40,068 nucleotides of DNA, taken from assembly GCA_964475955.1 (NCBI GenBank), contig CAYYZY010000056.1:1-40068 (forward strand), written 5' to 3'. Below are positions 1 to 7,261 of the stretch, piece after piece. A program made the translations under genes and the position numbers. This stretch comes from DATKZH01 sp964475955. GTDB lineage: Bacteria > Planctomycetota > Planctomycetia > Pirellulales > Thermoguttaceae. The notes beneath the pieces were generated by a model. It saw only the letters and a list, made by a program, of their open reading frames with translations, ran no database searches and had not been told where the DNA came from. Every line of letters begins with the position of its first letter. The stretch's first letter is position 1.

Positions 1-595
1 GGAGATAGGGCAACGTGGCCTCCACCACCTCGTCGGGAACAGGGCCGATCGGGGCTGGCTCCCGGGCCTCGGTCTTGCCCTTCTTGAGACCGGGAACCGC
101 CACCAGGGCACGATAGACCGATTCGGGAACCAGCTCCTGCGACACGGCCCAACGGAACATCCGCTTGATCCGGGCGAGGTTCTCGTTGACGTAGGGGCGG
201 CTGTGCCCGGCCTCGACCATTCTCTGTTGGACGGCCTGGAGGGCAAGAGGGCCGAAGTCCGCTGCCTTCGTGCGACCGTAGACCTGCCGAAGGAACCGCA
301 GTGCGACCTTGATTCCCGGCGTCACGCCGGTCGAGCGGCCGTTCTTGCGGTAGTAGGTCTGGGCGAATCGCCAATACCGGATCGCCACTTCGGTGACGGT
401 GAGATCACCCGAGGGGTCCGGTGCCGGTTCCCGCTTCCGGGCGAGCCACTCGCCGACGAGCCGGTCGTATTCGTTCTTGCTGGCCTTGGTGCCGTAGCGG
501 CCGAGGTAATGGTCGACCCCATGCAGGGTGACCACGGCTTGGCCGGAGGCCCGGTGACGGCGGTATCTCGGCGTGGAGTGGATGAGCCGCGGCAT
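1..595 (-). CDS. Tyrosine-type site-specific integrase, N-terminal part (runs off window)
   Basis: An open frame reads leftwards from an ATG at 593-595 to the window edge, giving 198 codons with no stop. The translation starts MPRLIHSTPRYRRHRASG. It has a DHYLGRYGTKASKNEYDRL stretch typical of phage-type integrase arm-binding N termini. Next comes a helical SAM-like core-binding domain (roughly residues 80-170) containing YYRKNGRSTG and NLARIKRMFRWAVSQELVP. The catalytic domain with its R-H-R-Y residues would lie outside the window, so activity cannot be judged. The gene begins 125 bp beyond the 3' end of tRNA-Pro and reads away from it, the usual place for the integrase of a tRNA-integrated element. 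A perfect palindrome lies just upstream. Family assignment is fairly secure; the type of element is unknown. Confidence 0.8.
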   Translation of the reverse strand, partial: MPRLIHSTPRYRRHRASGQAVVTLHGVDHYLGRYGTKASKNEYDRLVGEWLARKREPAPDPSGDLTVTEVAIRYWRFAQTYYRKNGRSTGVTPGIKVALRFLRQVYGRTKAADFGPLALQAVQQRMVEAGHSRPYVNENLARIKRMFRWAVSQELVPESVYRALVAVPGLKKGKTEAREPAPIGPVPDEVVEATLPYL

Positions 596-622
596 GGTGC
601 GTACCCCCAATTAGAGTGGAGC

Positions 623-645
623 CAAAACGGTAGTCTACCGTTTTG
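623..645. promoter_or_regulatory. Perfect 11-bp inverted repeat upstream of the integrase
   Basis: Positions 623-633 and 635-645 are exact reverse complements around a single base (arm CAAAACGGTAG). The palindrome sits 28 bp upstream of the integrase ATG, between it and tRNA-Pro. It has no T-run, and its minus-strand centre contains TAGACT, which could serve as a -10 hexamer. An operator for integrase autoregulation or an arm site bound by the recombinase or an excisionase fits the position. Only the symmetry is seen directly. Confidence 0.5.
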
Positions 646-720
646 CGCTCCGGGTTTTGGGCCGCACCGCCGACCGCCGGCGGGTACATAAGTCTAATGT
701 TCGGCGGTATTTAGAACGAG

Positions 721-795
721 TCGGGGCGACTGGATTTGAACCAGCGACCTCTGCGTCCCGAACGCAGCGCTCTAGCCAGGCTGAGCTACGCCCCG
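721..795 (-). tRNA. tRNA-Pro (anticodon CGG)
   Basis: The minus strand folds as a cloverleaf. The acceptor stem is CGGGGCG (789-795) with CGCCCCG (722-728), and the discriminator base is A at 721. The D arm begins TAGCTCAGCCTGG. The anticodon stem CTGCG/CGCAG encloses the loop TTCGGGA, giving anticodon CGG, which reads proline CCG. The T arm contains GGTTCAAATCC. No CCA is encoded after the discriminator base. A sigma70-type promoter lies 22 bp upstream. The 3' end faces the integrase gene, so the 3' half of this gene is the likely attachment site of the element to the left. Confidence 0.96.
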
Positions 796-817
796 CTATC
801 GGATGGGGATGAGCCTT

Positions 818-845
818 ATTGTATTGCCGGTGTCGCGTCGGTCAA
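818..845 (-). promoter_or_regulatory. Sigma70-type promoter of tRNA-Pro
   Basis: Read on the minus strand, TTGACC (840-845) and TACAAT (818-823) are separated by 16 bp. Transcription would start near 811, leaving a short 5' leader before the mature tRNA end at 795. Both hexamers match the housekeeping consensus at five of six bases. Confidence 0.65.
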
Positions 846-1349
846 CTGGGCTGGTGGAGGATCTTGGGAATTGTCCCCCCCCGGGGTTCTTCCGGTGCGA
901 GGTACGTATGTCCAGTGCATTCGAGGCCGAGAGGATCGCGAAATGTTGCACAACGGGTTGGGGTTTGCGGTATCGAAACCGCAACATCTTGTGCATGGGA
1001 ATCGATTTCTTCGCAGCCGGTGCCCGAAGCCTGGAGCCGTTGCCGCTCGGCCAACGGCACGTTGTCCACAACGGAAGGAGACGGTGTCGAGTCCGCGCGC
1101 ACCCGGGTGAAGGCCGAGGATGCCGCCGCTGCACGACGACCCGACAGGGGACCGGGCGCATGCGTTTGCACCGTGCCGGCCGCATCGTCGCCTACTTTCG
1201 TGTCGGTGCTGGCCCTGGAGGTGGAACTCAGAGGCCATCCGAAAACGGGGGGCATCCTGCACCTTGTGCGATCATATGCTCGCTCCACAACCACGGGGAG
1301 CCAGTCCTCTTCGTCGGATAGCCCCTCCGAGCGAGCTGCGTCCCTCGAC
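846..1349. other. Non-coding stretch, no gene recognised
   Basis: About 500 bp separate the tRNA promoter from the 3' end of the FG-GAP/ASPIC gene. Open frames exist on both strands, but they overlap one another, are rich in Arg/Pro/Ala and carry no recognisable domain. A small hairpin (TTGCGGT 965-971 with ACCGCAA 978-984) is the only local structure noted. Confidence 0.5.
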
Positions 1350-3029
1350 TCACTCCGGCGGGCGCCGGCCCGCTCCCTCGGTGAGGGTGAGGAGGCGGTC
1401 GATCTCGACGGGCGCGAACGTCTCGGTGCAGGAACTGGGCCAGCGGACTTCGACGCGGTCGACCGAGGTGCGGCCTCCCAGCCCGAAGTGTAGGCGCGAG
1501 CCGTAATAGCTCTGGTAGCCGCGCCCGCCGTGGACCTCGGCCACCTGCACCAGCTCGCCGGAGACGACTTTCACCCGGGCGCCGACCGCGTCGCGGTTGC
1601 TCTCTGTGCCGCGAAGAGCGACCTGGAGCCAGTGATTGTCGCGGGGCGTTTCGTTGCGCAGGACGGTGGGAAGGGCCTGGGCGTTGAGTACGATGGCGTC
1701 GACGTCGCCGTCGTTGTCGAGGTCGTCGAACCCGGCGCCGCGGCTGCTCTCGACCGGGTCGAGGCCGTCGCCGCACCGGTCGGAGACGTCGACGAAACGC
1801 CCGCCGCCGGTGTTCATCATCAGGATATTCCGCACGCGGTATTTGGTGCTGTCGTCGCGGAGGTCGGCGTTTTCATCGGTATGCCCGCAGGCGATGAACA
1901 GGTCGCGGTCGCCGTCGCCGTCGAAGTCGACCAGGCCGACGCCCCAGTTGACGTGGGGCCGGGCCCCGCGGCCGACGCCCGAGGCGAGGGTCACGTCTTC
2001 GAAGAACCCTCCGCCGAGGTTGCGGTAGATGATAGGCGGTTCGCCCTGGTAGTCGGTCATCACCAGGTCGAGTCGTCCGTCGTTGTCGAAGTCGCCGCAG
2101 TCGACGCCCATGCTGGCGTTTTCGTGGCCGTAGAGGTCGTAGGCCACGCCGGCCATCAACCCCACTTCTTCGAACGTGCCCTGTCCGTCGTTCTGGAAGA
2201 GGAAGTTCCCCTTGACGTCGTTGCAGACGAACACGTCGACGTCGCCGTCGTCGTCGAAGTCGCCGCAGACCATGCCCATGCCCGTGCCGGCCACCGCCTG
2301 GACGCCGGCAGGCCCGCTCGCGTCGGCGAAGGTGCCGTCGCCGCGGTTTTGGTAGAGCGTATCGGGGACGGCCGGGTAGGCCCGGGGGCCGACGTGCCAG
2401 CGGTAGCCGTCGACGGTCTTGGGCACGTGGGTGTCGTAGGTGAAGCGGACGTAGTTGGCGACGTAGAGGTCGAGGTGCCCGTCGCGCTCGACGTCGAGGA
2501 AGCACGCCCCGGCGCCGACGCGGTCGCCGTTGGCCACCCCGGCGGTGGCCGTGACGTCGGTGAAGGTGCCGTCGCCGTTGTTGCGGTAGAGCACGTTGGG
2601 GCCGAAGTTGTTGAGGTAGAGGTCGGCGTCGCCGTCGTTGTCGTAGTCGCCCACGGTGACCCCGAGGCCGAACCCGGGGTCGCCCACGCCGGCCCGCTCG
2701 GTCACGTCGGTGAAGGTCCAGTCGCCCCGGTTTCGGTAGAGGGCGTTGCGCGGGGGGACGTCGACCGCGGTTCCCTTGAGCGGCGCGCCGTTGAGGAAGT
2801 AGACGTCGACCAGGCCGTCGCCATCATAGTCGAAAAGTGCCAGGCCGGCCGCGACGGTCTCAACGATGTACCGCTCGCCGCTCCCCCCGTGCGTGTGCCG
2901 GAAGTCGATGCCCGACTCGGCGGTCACGTCGCGGAGCCGTATCGTGCATTCATCCCCCGAACCGCCTTGGGCCGAGGCGTGTACCGCCGCGAGCAACAGG
3001 AGCCAGAAAAGATGGCGATGGATACGCAC
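1350..3029 (-). CDS. Secreted CRTAC1-type protein with FG-GAP/VCBS repeats and a C-terminal ASPIC/UnbV domain
   Basis: The GTG at 3027-3029 is preferred because it places a signal peptide first (RIHRHLFWLLLLAAVHASA). The frame can be extended to another GTG at 3110, but that adds a non-hydrophobic leader. About 559 residues follow. Seven calcium-binding DxDxDG-type loops are visible, including DYDGDGLVDVYF, DYDNDGDADLYL, DFDDDGDVDVFV, DFDNDGRLDLVM and DLDNDGDVDAIV. These mark the blades of an integrin-alpha-like beta-propeller. The last 100 residues are an ASPIC/UnbV module (NHWLQVALRG, GARVKVVSG, HFGLGG, VEVRWPS). Such proteins are exported and common in planctomycetes, often next to TPR proteins as here. 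Substrate and role are unknown. No convincing promoter or ribosome site was found. Confidence 0.88.
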   Translation of the reverse strand: MRIHRHLFWLLLLAAVHASAQGGSGDECTIRLRDVTAESGIDFRHTHGGSGERYIVETVAAGLALFDYDGDGLVDVYFLNGAPLKGTAVDVPPRNALYRNRGDWTFTDVTERAGVGDPGFGLGVTVGDYDNDGDADLYLNNFGPNVLYRNNGDGTFTDVTATAGVANGDRVGAGACFLDVERDGHLDLYVANYVRFTYDTHVPKTVDGYRWHVGPRAYPAVPDTLYQNRGDGTFADASGPAGVQAVAGTGMGMVCGDFDDDGDVDVFVCNDVKGNFLFQNDGQGTFEEVGLMAGVAYDLYGHENASMGVDCGDFDNDGRLDLVMTDYQGEPPIIYRNLGGGFFEDVTLASGVGRGARPHVNWGVGLVDFDGDGDRDLFIACGHTDENADLRDDSTKYRVRNILMMNTGGGRFVDVSDRCGDGLDPVESSRGAGFDDLDNDGDVDAIVLNAQALPTVLRNETPRDNHWLQVALRGTESNRDAVGARVKVVSGELVQVAEVHGGRGYQSYYGSRLHFGLGGRTSVDRVEVRWPSSCTETFAPVEIDRLLTLTEGAGRRPPE

Positions 3030-3144
3030 GTTCGCAAATCCCAAATTGAGAGAAGGTGGGTCCGTCCCGCGTCGTACGGATACGTCGAGCGCCGGCTCAA
3101 GAACAACCACTTGCGATCATGAAGAAGGTCACGCGGATTCATGG

Positions 3145-3355
3145 AACAGGAGGCAGCGGAGGCAACGGAGGCTGATGTATTCGTCCATTTTCGAGCCCAG
3201 ACTGCCCCAGACGATCACGTTAAGACCAAGTACGACGACAACGGGAGTGATTGGGCCATACCGTGAAGAAAACGCCGGGCTTGGCTCAACAGTCGTGCCC
3301 CATTTCTGCGCCAAGACAAACAGTTCCCCGTCTACTCCCTCCGTTTCCTCTGTTT
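3145..3355. repeat. Small element bounded by inverted CCTCCGTTGCCTC-like repeats
   Basis: The left arm 3145-3171 contains GAGGCAACGGAGG. The right arm 3337-3355 contains CCTCCGTTTCCTC, its reverse complement with one mismatch. They enclose about 165 bp in the spacer between the FG-GAP/ASPIC gene and the TPR gene. A 85-codon open frame inside (3129-3386, minus) reads through both arms and shows LRCLRCLLF-type repeat translation, so it is probably not a gene. The arms resemble GGAGGCAACGGAGG-like strings that I associate with intergenic regions of environmental genomes. Mobility is not shown. Confidence 0.35.
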
Positions 3356-3414
3356 GATCCTGTCCAAATCCCTCCCATCCAAACAACCAAATCCCGAGGT
3401 GCGAAATGCCGAAC

Positions 3415-4884
3415 TCACTGTGGACCCGTTCCTTCGGATGGCCGCGTTCCCGTGTCGTCGCGTGAACGGCCGTCGGCCGCCGCCAGGCGCCGCGACTGGG
3501 CCGCCGCGGCCTCGGCGGCCGCCGTATCGCCCAACTGCCGGCAGGCCGAGGCCAGCAACTGGTAGCCGGCGGCCGTCGCCTCGCGCTGCATCGCCTCCTC
3601 GGCGAGCGAGCGGGCTTGCTCCAGACGCCCGGTCTTCAGGTACAACTGCGCGAGGTAGCAGTAGCCGGCCGCGCGGTCCGGCCTCAGGTCGATCGCCCGC
3701 TCGAGCACTTCCTCCGCCGCGGGCGTGTCGCCCTCGAGCGCGTACAGTCCGGCCGCGTTGATGTAGTTGACCCCGTTCTCCGGCTCGATCTCCATCAGGT
3801 GGCGCAGCGCGGTCAGGGCGTCGGGGATTCGCCCGGCGCCGTGGTAGAGCGTTGCCAGCAGGCGGTAGCTCTCGGGCATCTCGGGGTCGATTGCCGCCGC
3901 CCGAAGCAGAAAGCGCTCGGCGTCCGCGCGGTCGCCGCTCTCGAGGCACAGATGGGCCGCTCCCGTGAGGGTGGCGGCGGTCCGCTGCCGCATCATCTCG
4001 ACGTCCGGCGTCAGCGCCAGCCGATCCTCTAACTCGCGGTCCTTCGCTTTCAGTTCGCCGAACCGCTTGCGGTGCGACGCGGCCTCCCCGTGCTTTCCCT
4101 GGCGCGCACAGACTGTGGCCAACGCGTAGTGGGCGTCGGTGTAATGGGACGCCAGCGCAATCGCCTCCCTAAGGTCCTTTTCGGCAAGCGCGAACTGGTT
4201 GCGCTGGAGCCGCACCTGGCCGAGCAGCGTGCGGCACTTGTAGGACTGCGGGAAGTCGGCCAGCCCGCGCTGGAGGACGTCGACGGCCCGCTCGAACCGG
4301 CCCAGGTGCATCAACGCCGTGGCCAGAACGCGGTAGACTTCGGGCGAGGAGCAGCCGAGGTCCAGCGCCTTTTCCAACGTTTCGACAGCCGCCGCGTCGT
4401 CGCCCTGGTCGACGTGGACCCGGGCCAAGCCGACGCGCGCCCCGGTATGATCCGGGGCCAGGTCGAGGCAAGCGCGCCAGCACTGGCGCGCGTCGTCGGT
4501 TTGGCGGAGCGCCTTCTGCAAAAGGGCCATCAGGTGATGGGCCTCCGGCGCTTCGGGGAACCGATCGAGCAGGTCGCCGGCCACCTCCAGGGCCTCCTGC
4601 TTCAGGCCGTCGACCGTCACCGGGGCAGGCGTGACCGGGATGACGAACGCGGACGACGCTCGCTCGGGATCGTCAGCGCGCCGCTCGGGGGACGAGGGCG
4701 TAGGGGCGGGCGCGTAGCGCGTCTCGTCCCCCGGCCTCACGGCCACCAGAACGATCACCGCAGCGATGCACAAGCCCGCGACCGCGACGAGGCCGAGGCG
4801 AACGCGGCTCTTGCTCGACCGCGACGGCTGGGCGCCATTGCGGATCGCGGCGCGCCGGCGACGTTCGGCTCTGTGTCGGCCCAT
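3415..4884 (-). CDS. Membrane-anchored TPR-repeat protein
   Basis: 489 residues start at the ATG ending at 4884. A basic N terminus (MGRHRAERRRRAAIRNG) is followed by one membrane segment, roughly residues 31-49 (LGLVAVAGLCIAAVIVLVAV), and a Pro-rich linker. The rest, from about residue 85, is a series of 34-residue TPR helices with the usual small/large residue pattern, for example AHHLMALLQKALRQTDDA, ARVGLARVHVDQGDDAAA, YRLLATLYHGAGRIPDA and YCYLAQLYLKTGRLEQA. About nine or ten repeats are present. The TPR part would face the periplasm or paryphoplasm, if the basic N terminus stays inside. It shares strand with the downstream FG-GAP/ASPIC gene, but 385 bp separate them. A scaffold role is likely; partners are unknown. 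Confidence 0.85.
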   Translation of the reverse strand: MGRHRAERRRRAAIRNGAQPSRSSKSRVRLGLVAVAGLCIAAVIVLVAVRPGDETRYAPAPTPSSPERRADDPERASSAFVIPVTPAPVTVDGLKQEALEVAGDLLDRFPEAPEAHHLMALLQKALRQTDDARQCWRACLDLAPDHTGARVGLARVHVDQGDDAAAVETLEKALDLGCSSPEVYRVLATALMHLGRFERAVDVLQRGLADFPQSYKCRTLLGQVRLQRNQFALAEKDLREAIALASHYTDAHYALATVCARQGKHGEAASHRKRFGELKAKDRELEDRLALTPDVEMMRQRTAATLTGAAHLCLESGDRADAERFLLRAAAIDPEMPESYRLLATLYHGAGRIPDALTALRHLMEIEPENGVNYINAAGLYALEGDTPAAEEVLERAIDLRPDRAAGYCYLAQLYLKTGRLEQARSLAEEAMQREATAAGYQLLASACRQLGDTAAAEAAAAQSRRLAAADGRSRDDTGTRPSEGTGPQ

Positions 4885-5077
4885 ACGTTAGCACCCCGAT
4901 GGACGAACGAAGGAATCGGCGCCCATCTCACGTGTTGGCGAACATACGACGCGGCGGCTGCATTCCGGGGTCCGCGTCACCACCAATGCCGTTCGTGCTT
5001 ATGGTATCGTGTCCATCGTAGATCGGCTCGGCGAAAGCTGCAATCGGCAGCGGACTTCATTGCGCAGGGCACGCGCA

Positions 5078-5111
5078 CAGCGACCGCAATATCACAGCGA
5101 TCACAATATCA
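5078..5111 (+). promoter_or_regulatory. 17-bp tandem direct repeat abutting the -35 box
   Basis: Two head-to-tail 17-mers, CAGCGACCGCAATATCA (5078-5094) and CAGCGATCACAATATCA (5095-5111), match at 15 of 17 positions. The second ends on the base before TTGACA (5112). This spacing and position are typical of a transcription factor site that touches RNA polymerase at the -35. The bound protein is unknown. Confidence 0.5.
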
Positions 5112-5139
5112 TTGACACGGTTTTGCGTCCGGGTAGACT
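5112..5139 (+). promoter_or_regulatory. Sigma70-type promoter of the DUF1559 gene
   Basis: TTGACA (5112-5117, perfect) and TAGACT (5134-5139) are 16 bp apart. The start would be near 5146, giving an untranslated leader of about 238 nt before the ATG at 5384. I recognise no riboswitch in the leader. The 4885-5077 stretch upstream holds nothing else I can identify. Confidence 0.6.
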
Positions 5140-5383
5140 AATGCCTGGAATCGTAGCTTGGCTGGCGTTTCTCCGCAGATTCCGGGCGCGCGAAGACCGC
5201 GTCTTCTGGGAGATTCGAGGGCCATTGGGCGTTTCGTCGAACGGCGGTTCTGGAAGTGCCGGCCGGTGCCGGGGGCGCGAGAGAGGTGTAAGACCGCGTC
5301 GCAATCCCAAGGGGGGGTGCTGCGCCGCAGGAAAGGTCTTTTCATACTGCTTCATTCTATTCACTCAATGGGAGGTCTTCAGC

Positions 5384-6310
5384 ATGGGGACACATTCACG
5401 AAAGTCGAAGGGCTTCACGCTCGTCGAGCTACTGGTGGTGATCGCCATCATCGGCATCCTTATCGCTTTGCTGTTGCCGGCGGTTCAGGCGGCGAGGGAA
5501 GCGGCGCGGCGGTCGCAGTGCACCAACAATCTCAAGCAGATCGGCTTGGCGATGCACAATTACCACGACCGCAGCAAGTCGTTTCCGTACGGTTACATCG
5601 AGACCACGGACCTTCACAAGCGAACGTGCTGGATGCAGGAGGTCTGGCCGTTCATGGAGCAGCAACCGCTCTACGACCAGTACATGCAGGACACGAACCT
5701 CTGGGTGATGGATGTCGACCCAGACGTGCGCGACGCCACGCTCCCCGCCTTCATGTGCCCGTCGGACGGCTCCCAACCGGCCTTCGGCGGCAGCGGCGGC
5801 CGCAGGTCGGGGGCCGACGGGTTCCAGGGCAACTACATCGTTTGCACCGGCGATGAGATCATGTATTACGGCACCGGCGAACGCCGGGGGATGTTCTGGC
5901 GCCGTTCGGAGGTCAATTTTGCCGACATCATCGACGGCACCAGCAACACGCTGATGGCCAGCGAGAGCATCGTCCGCGGCAGCAAGAACACGAACGCCGG
6001 CTGGGGTGGCGCCGGGGGATACTGGGGCGGCGCGCCGCACGCCGCTTACGGGTTCACCACGCTGGAGCCGCCGAACAGCCCGTTGCCCGACCGCGTCTAC
6101 TCGTGTAAGAGCACCACGTGGCCCCAGGCCCCCTGCATGAGCACCGGCGGCACGAACGACCACCGGAACTTTGCCCGAAGCTACCACCCGGGCGGCGCGG
6201 TCTTCGTGCTCGCCGACGGCTCGGTGCGCTTCATTTCCGAGACCATCGACCTGCCCACGTACCATGCCGTCAGCACCCGGCGCCAAGGCGAGGTGGTCGG
6301 CCAGTTCTGA
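5384..6310 (+). CDS. DUF1559 prepilin-like protein (type II secretion/type IV pilin N terminus)
   Basis: The ATG at 5384 is chosen because GGGAGGTC (5370-5377) lies at a suitable distance, and it gives the compact leader MGTHSRKSKG directly before FTLVELLVVIAIIGILIALL. The longer frame back to 5009 has no such support. KG/FTLVE is a prepilin peptidase site, and the hydrophobic helix would insert the protein in the membrane or a pseudopilus. LPAVQAAREAARRSQCTNN and the C-terminal HPGGAVFVLADGSVRFI block are hallmarks of DUF1559, a family greatly expanded in planctomycetes. The 308 residues are of normal length. A lipoprotein gene follows after 83 bp, probably in the same transcript. The family's molecular job is not established. 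Confidence 0.93.
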   Translation: MGTHSRKSKGFTLVELLVVIAIIGILIALLLPAVQAAREAARRSQCTNNLKQIGLAMHNYHDRSKSFPYGYIETTDLHKRTCWMQEVWPFMEQQPLYDQYMQDTNLWVMDVDPDVRDATLPAFMCPSDGSQPAFGGSGGRRSGADGFQGNYIVCTGDEIMYYGTGERRGMFWRRSEVNFADIIDGTSNTLMASESIVRGSKNTNAGWGGAGGYWGGAPHAAYGFTTLEPPNSPLPDRVYSCKSTTWPQAPCMSTGGTNDHRNFARSYHPGGAVFVLADGSVRFISETIDLPTYHAVSTRRQGEVVGQF

Positions 6311-6393
6311 ACTACGCGGGGACCCACACGCCAGGATTGCAGTGCGACCGTCGAGGCGGTCGCTGCCCGTTCGCTTGGAGGTACAGGAATCTC

Positions 6394-6837
6394 ATGAGAA
6401 ATCTTTTGGTGTTCGGTCTGTTGGCGGGTTCCGTGGTGATCCTCGCGGGTTGCGGCCCGAGCGGGCCCCAGACCTACGACGTCTCGGGAACGGTCACGTT
6501 CGACGGCACCCCGGTGTCGCGCGGCGAGATCGTCTTCCGCGACCCGGCCGGGCAGGAAAAGGGCTACGGCGGGATGATCGAGAACGGCAAGTTCTCCTTC
6601 GAGTCGTCGCCCGGGGAAAAACGGGTCGAGATCACGGCGATGCGCGAGGTGCCGGGCGAGTTCGACACGATGAACCCGGGCGAAAAGACGCCGAAGTTGG
6701 AGCAGTACATCCCGGAGAAGTACAACGGGGAATCGGAGCTGACCGTGGAGGTCAGCTCGTCCAACAAGAAGTTCGACTTCGCCCTGGAGAGCGGCGAGGG
6801 CCAGGGGCAGGAACCGGCGGGAGACCCGGCCGAGTAG
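6394..6837 (+). CDS. Small lipoprotein with transthyretin/carboxypeptidase-regulatory-like fold
   Basis: 147 residues begin with a lipoprotein signal (MRNLLVFGLLAGSVVILAGC), where LAGC is the lipobox and Cys20 the lipidated residue. The ATG lies 12-13 nt after GGAGG. The mature part contains YDVSGTVTFDGTPVSRGEIVF and later GGMIENGKFSF and GEKRVEITAMREV. This matches small beta-sandwich proteins that often follow DUF1559 genes in planctomycetes. The C terminus is acidic and Gly/Glu-rich. Attachment to a membrane facing the periplasm is expected. Function is unknown; co-expression with the preceding prepilin-like gene is likely from orientation and spacing. Confidence 0.88.
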   Translation: MRNLLVFGLLAGSVVILAGCGPSGPQTYDVSGTVTFDGTPVSRGEIVFRDPAGQEKGYGGMIENGKFSFESSPGEKRVEITAMREVPGEFDTMNPGEKTPKLEQYIPEKYNGESELTVEVSSSNKKFDFALESGEGQGQEPAGDPAE

Positions 6838-7120
6838 CCGCTGCCTGAATCGCCGGCGCCGCCAACACCGGGTACGCTCCGGCGGAGTGAATCCCGCACC
6901 ACGCGCACCGGTTCTCATGCCGACGCGCCTGGTGCGCCGGGGTCTCCCAGCATTCCACACGATTCGGTCAGGCTCCCTCTCGCGTCGAAAGGGGGAGCTT
7001 GGCTGTCTCTCTGCCTCGCCGCCTCGCGCAAGCCGGCCCTCCGTTCGCGACAGGGGTGGTGCCACGTCGCGCGGTCCACTCTCTCAGGGGCCAGTCCCTC
7101 GCCCCTTCTTTCGGGCGGGT

Positions 7121-7149
7121 TTGACGGGGGTAGACCGGCCCCGTATCAT
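7121..7149 (+). promoter_or_regulatory. Sigma70-type promoter of the pyruvate dehydrogenase cluster
   Basis: TTGACG (7121-7126) and TATCAT (7144-7149) are separated by exactly 17 bp. The start would be near 7156, about 106 nt before the aceE ATG at 7262. The rest of the 6838-7261 spacer shows no gene. An in-frame extension of aceE back to 6887 exists, but it is Arg/Pro-rich and has no family match. Confidence 0.65.
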
Positions 7150-7261
7150 AAGTTGCTCCCGCGCAAATCGACCCAGTCGCCCGAACTTGCTCCGCCTCTT
7201 GGGTTTACCAACCCGGGCCCCGGGTCGATCCGGGCCGAATCCGTCCTTTGCCGAGCCGACC

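Noticed and set aside
943..988. Overlapping hairpins in the spacer after tRNA-Pro (ATGTTGC/GCAACAT and TTGCGGT/ACCGCAA) as an attenuator
   Set aside because: No gene or leader peptide is positioned to be controlled, and the stems are only 7 bp.
1530..3122. 530-codon frame antisense to the FG-GAP/ASPIC gene
   Set aside because: The Val/Ala/Asp-rich translation (VAVVVEVAA) is the complement of the calcium-loop repeats.
3129..3386. 85-codon minus-strand frame between the TPR and FG-GAP/ASPIC genes
   Set aside because: It reads through both arms of an intergenic repeat, has no ribosome site and has no recognisable domain.
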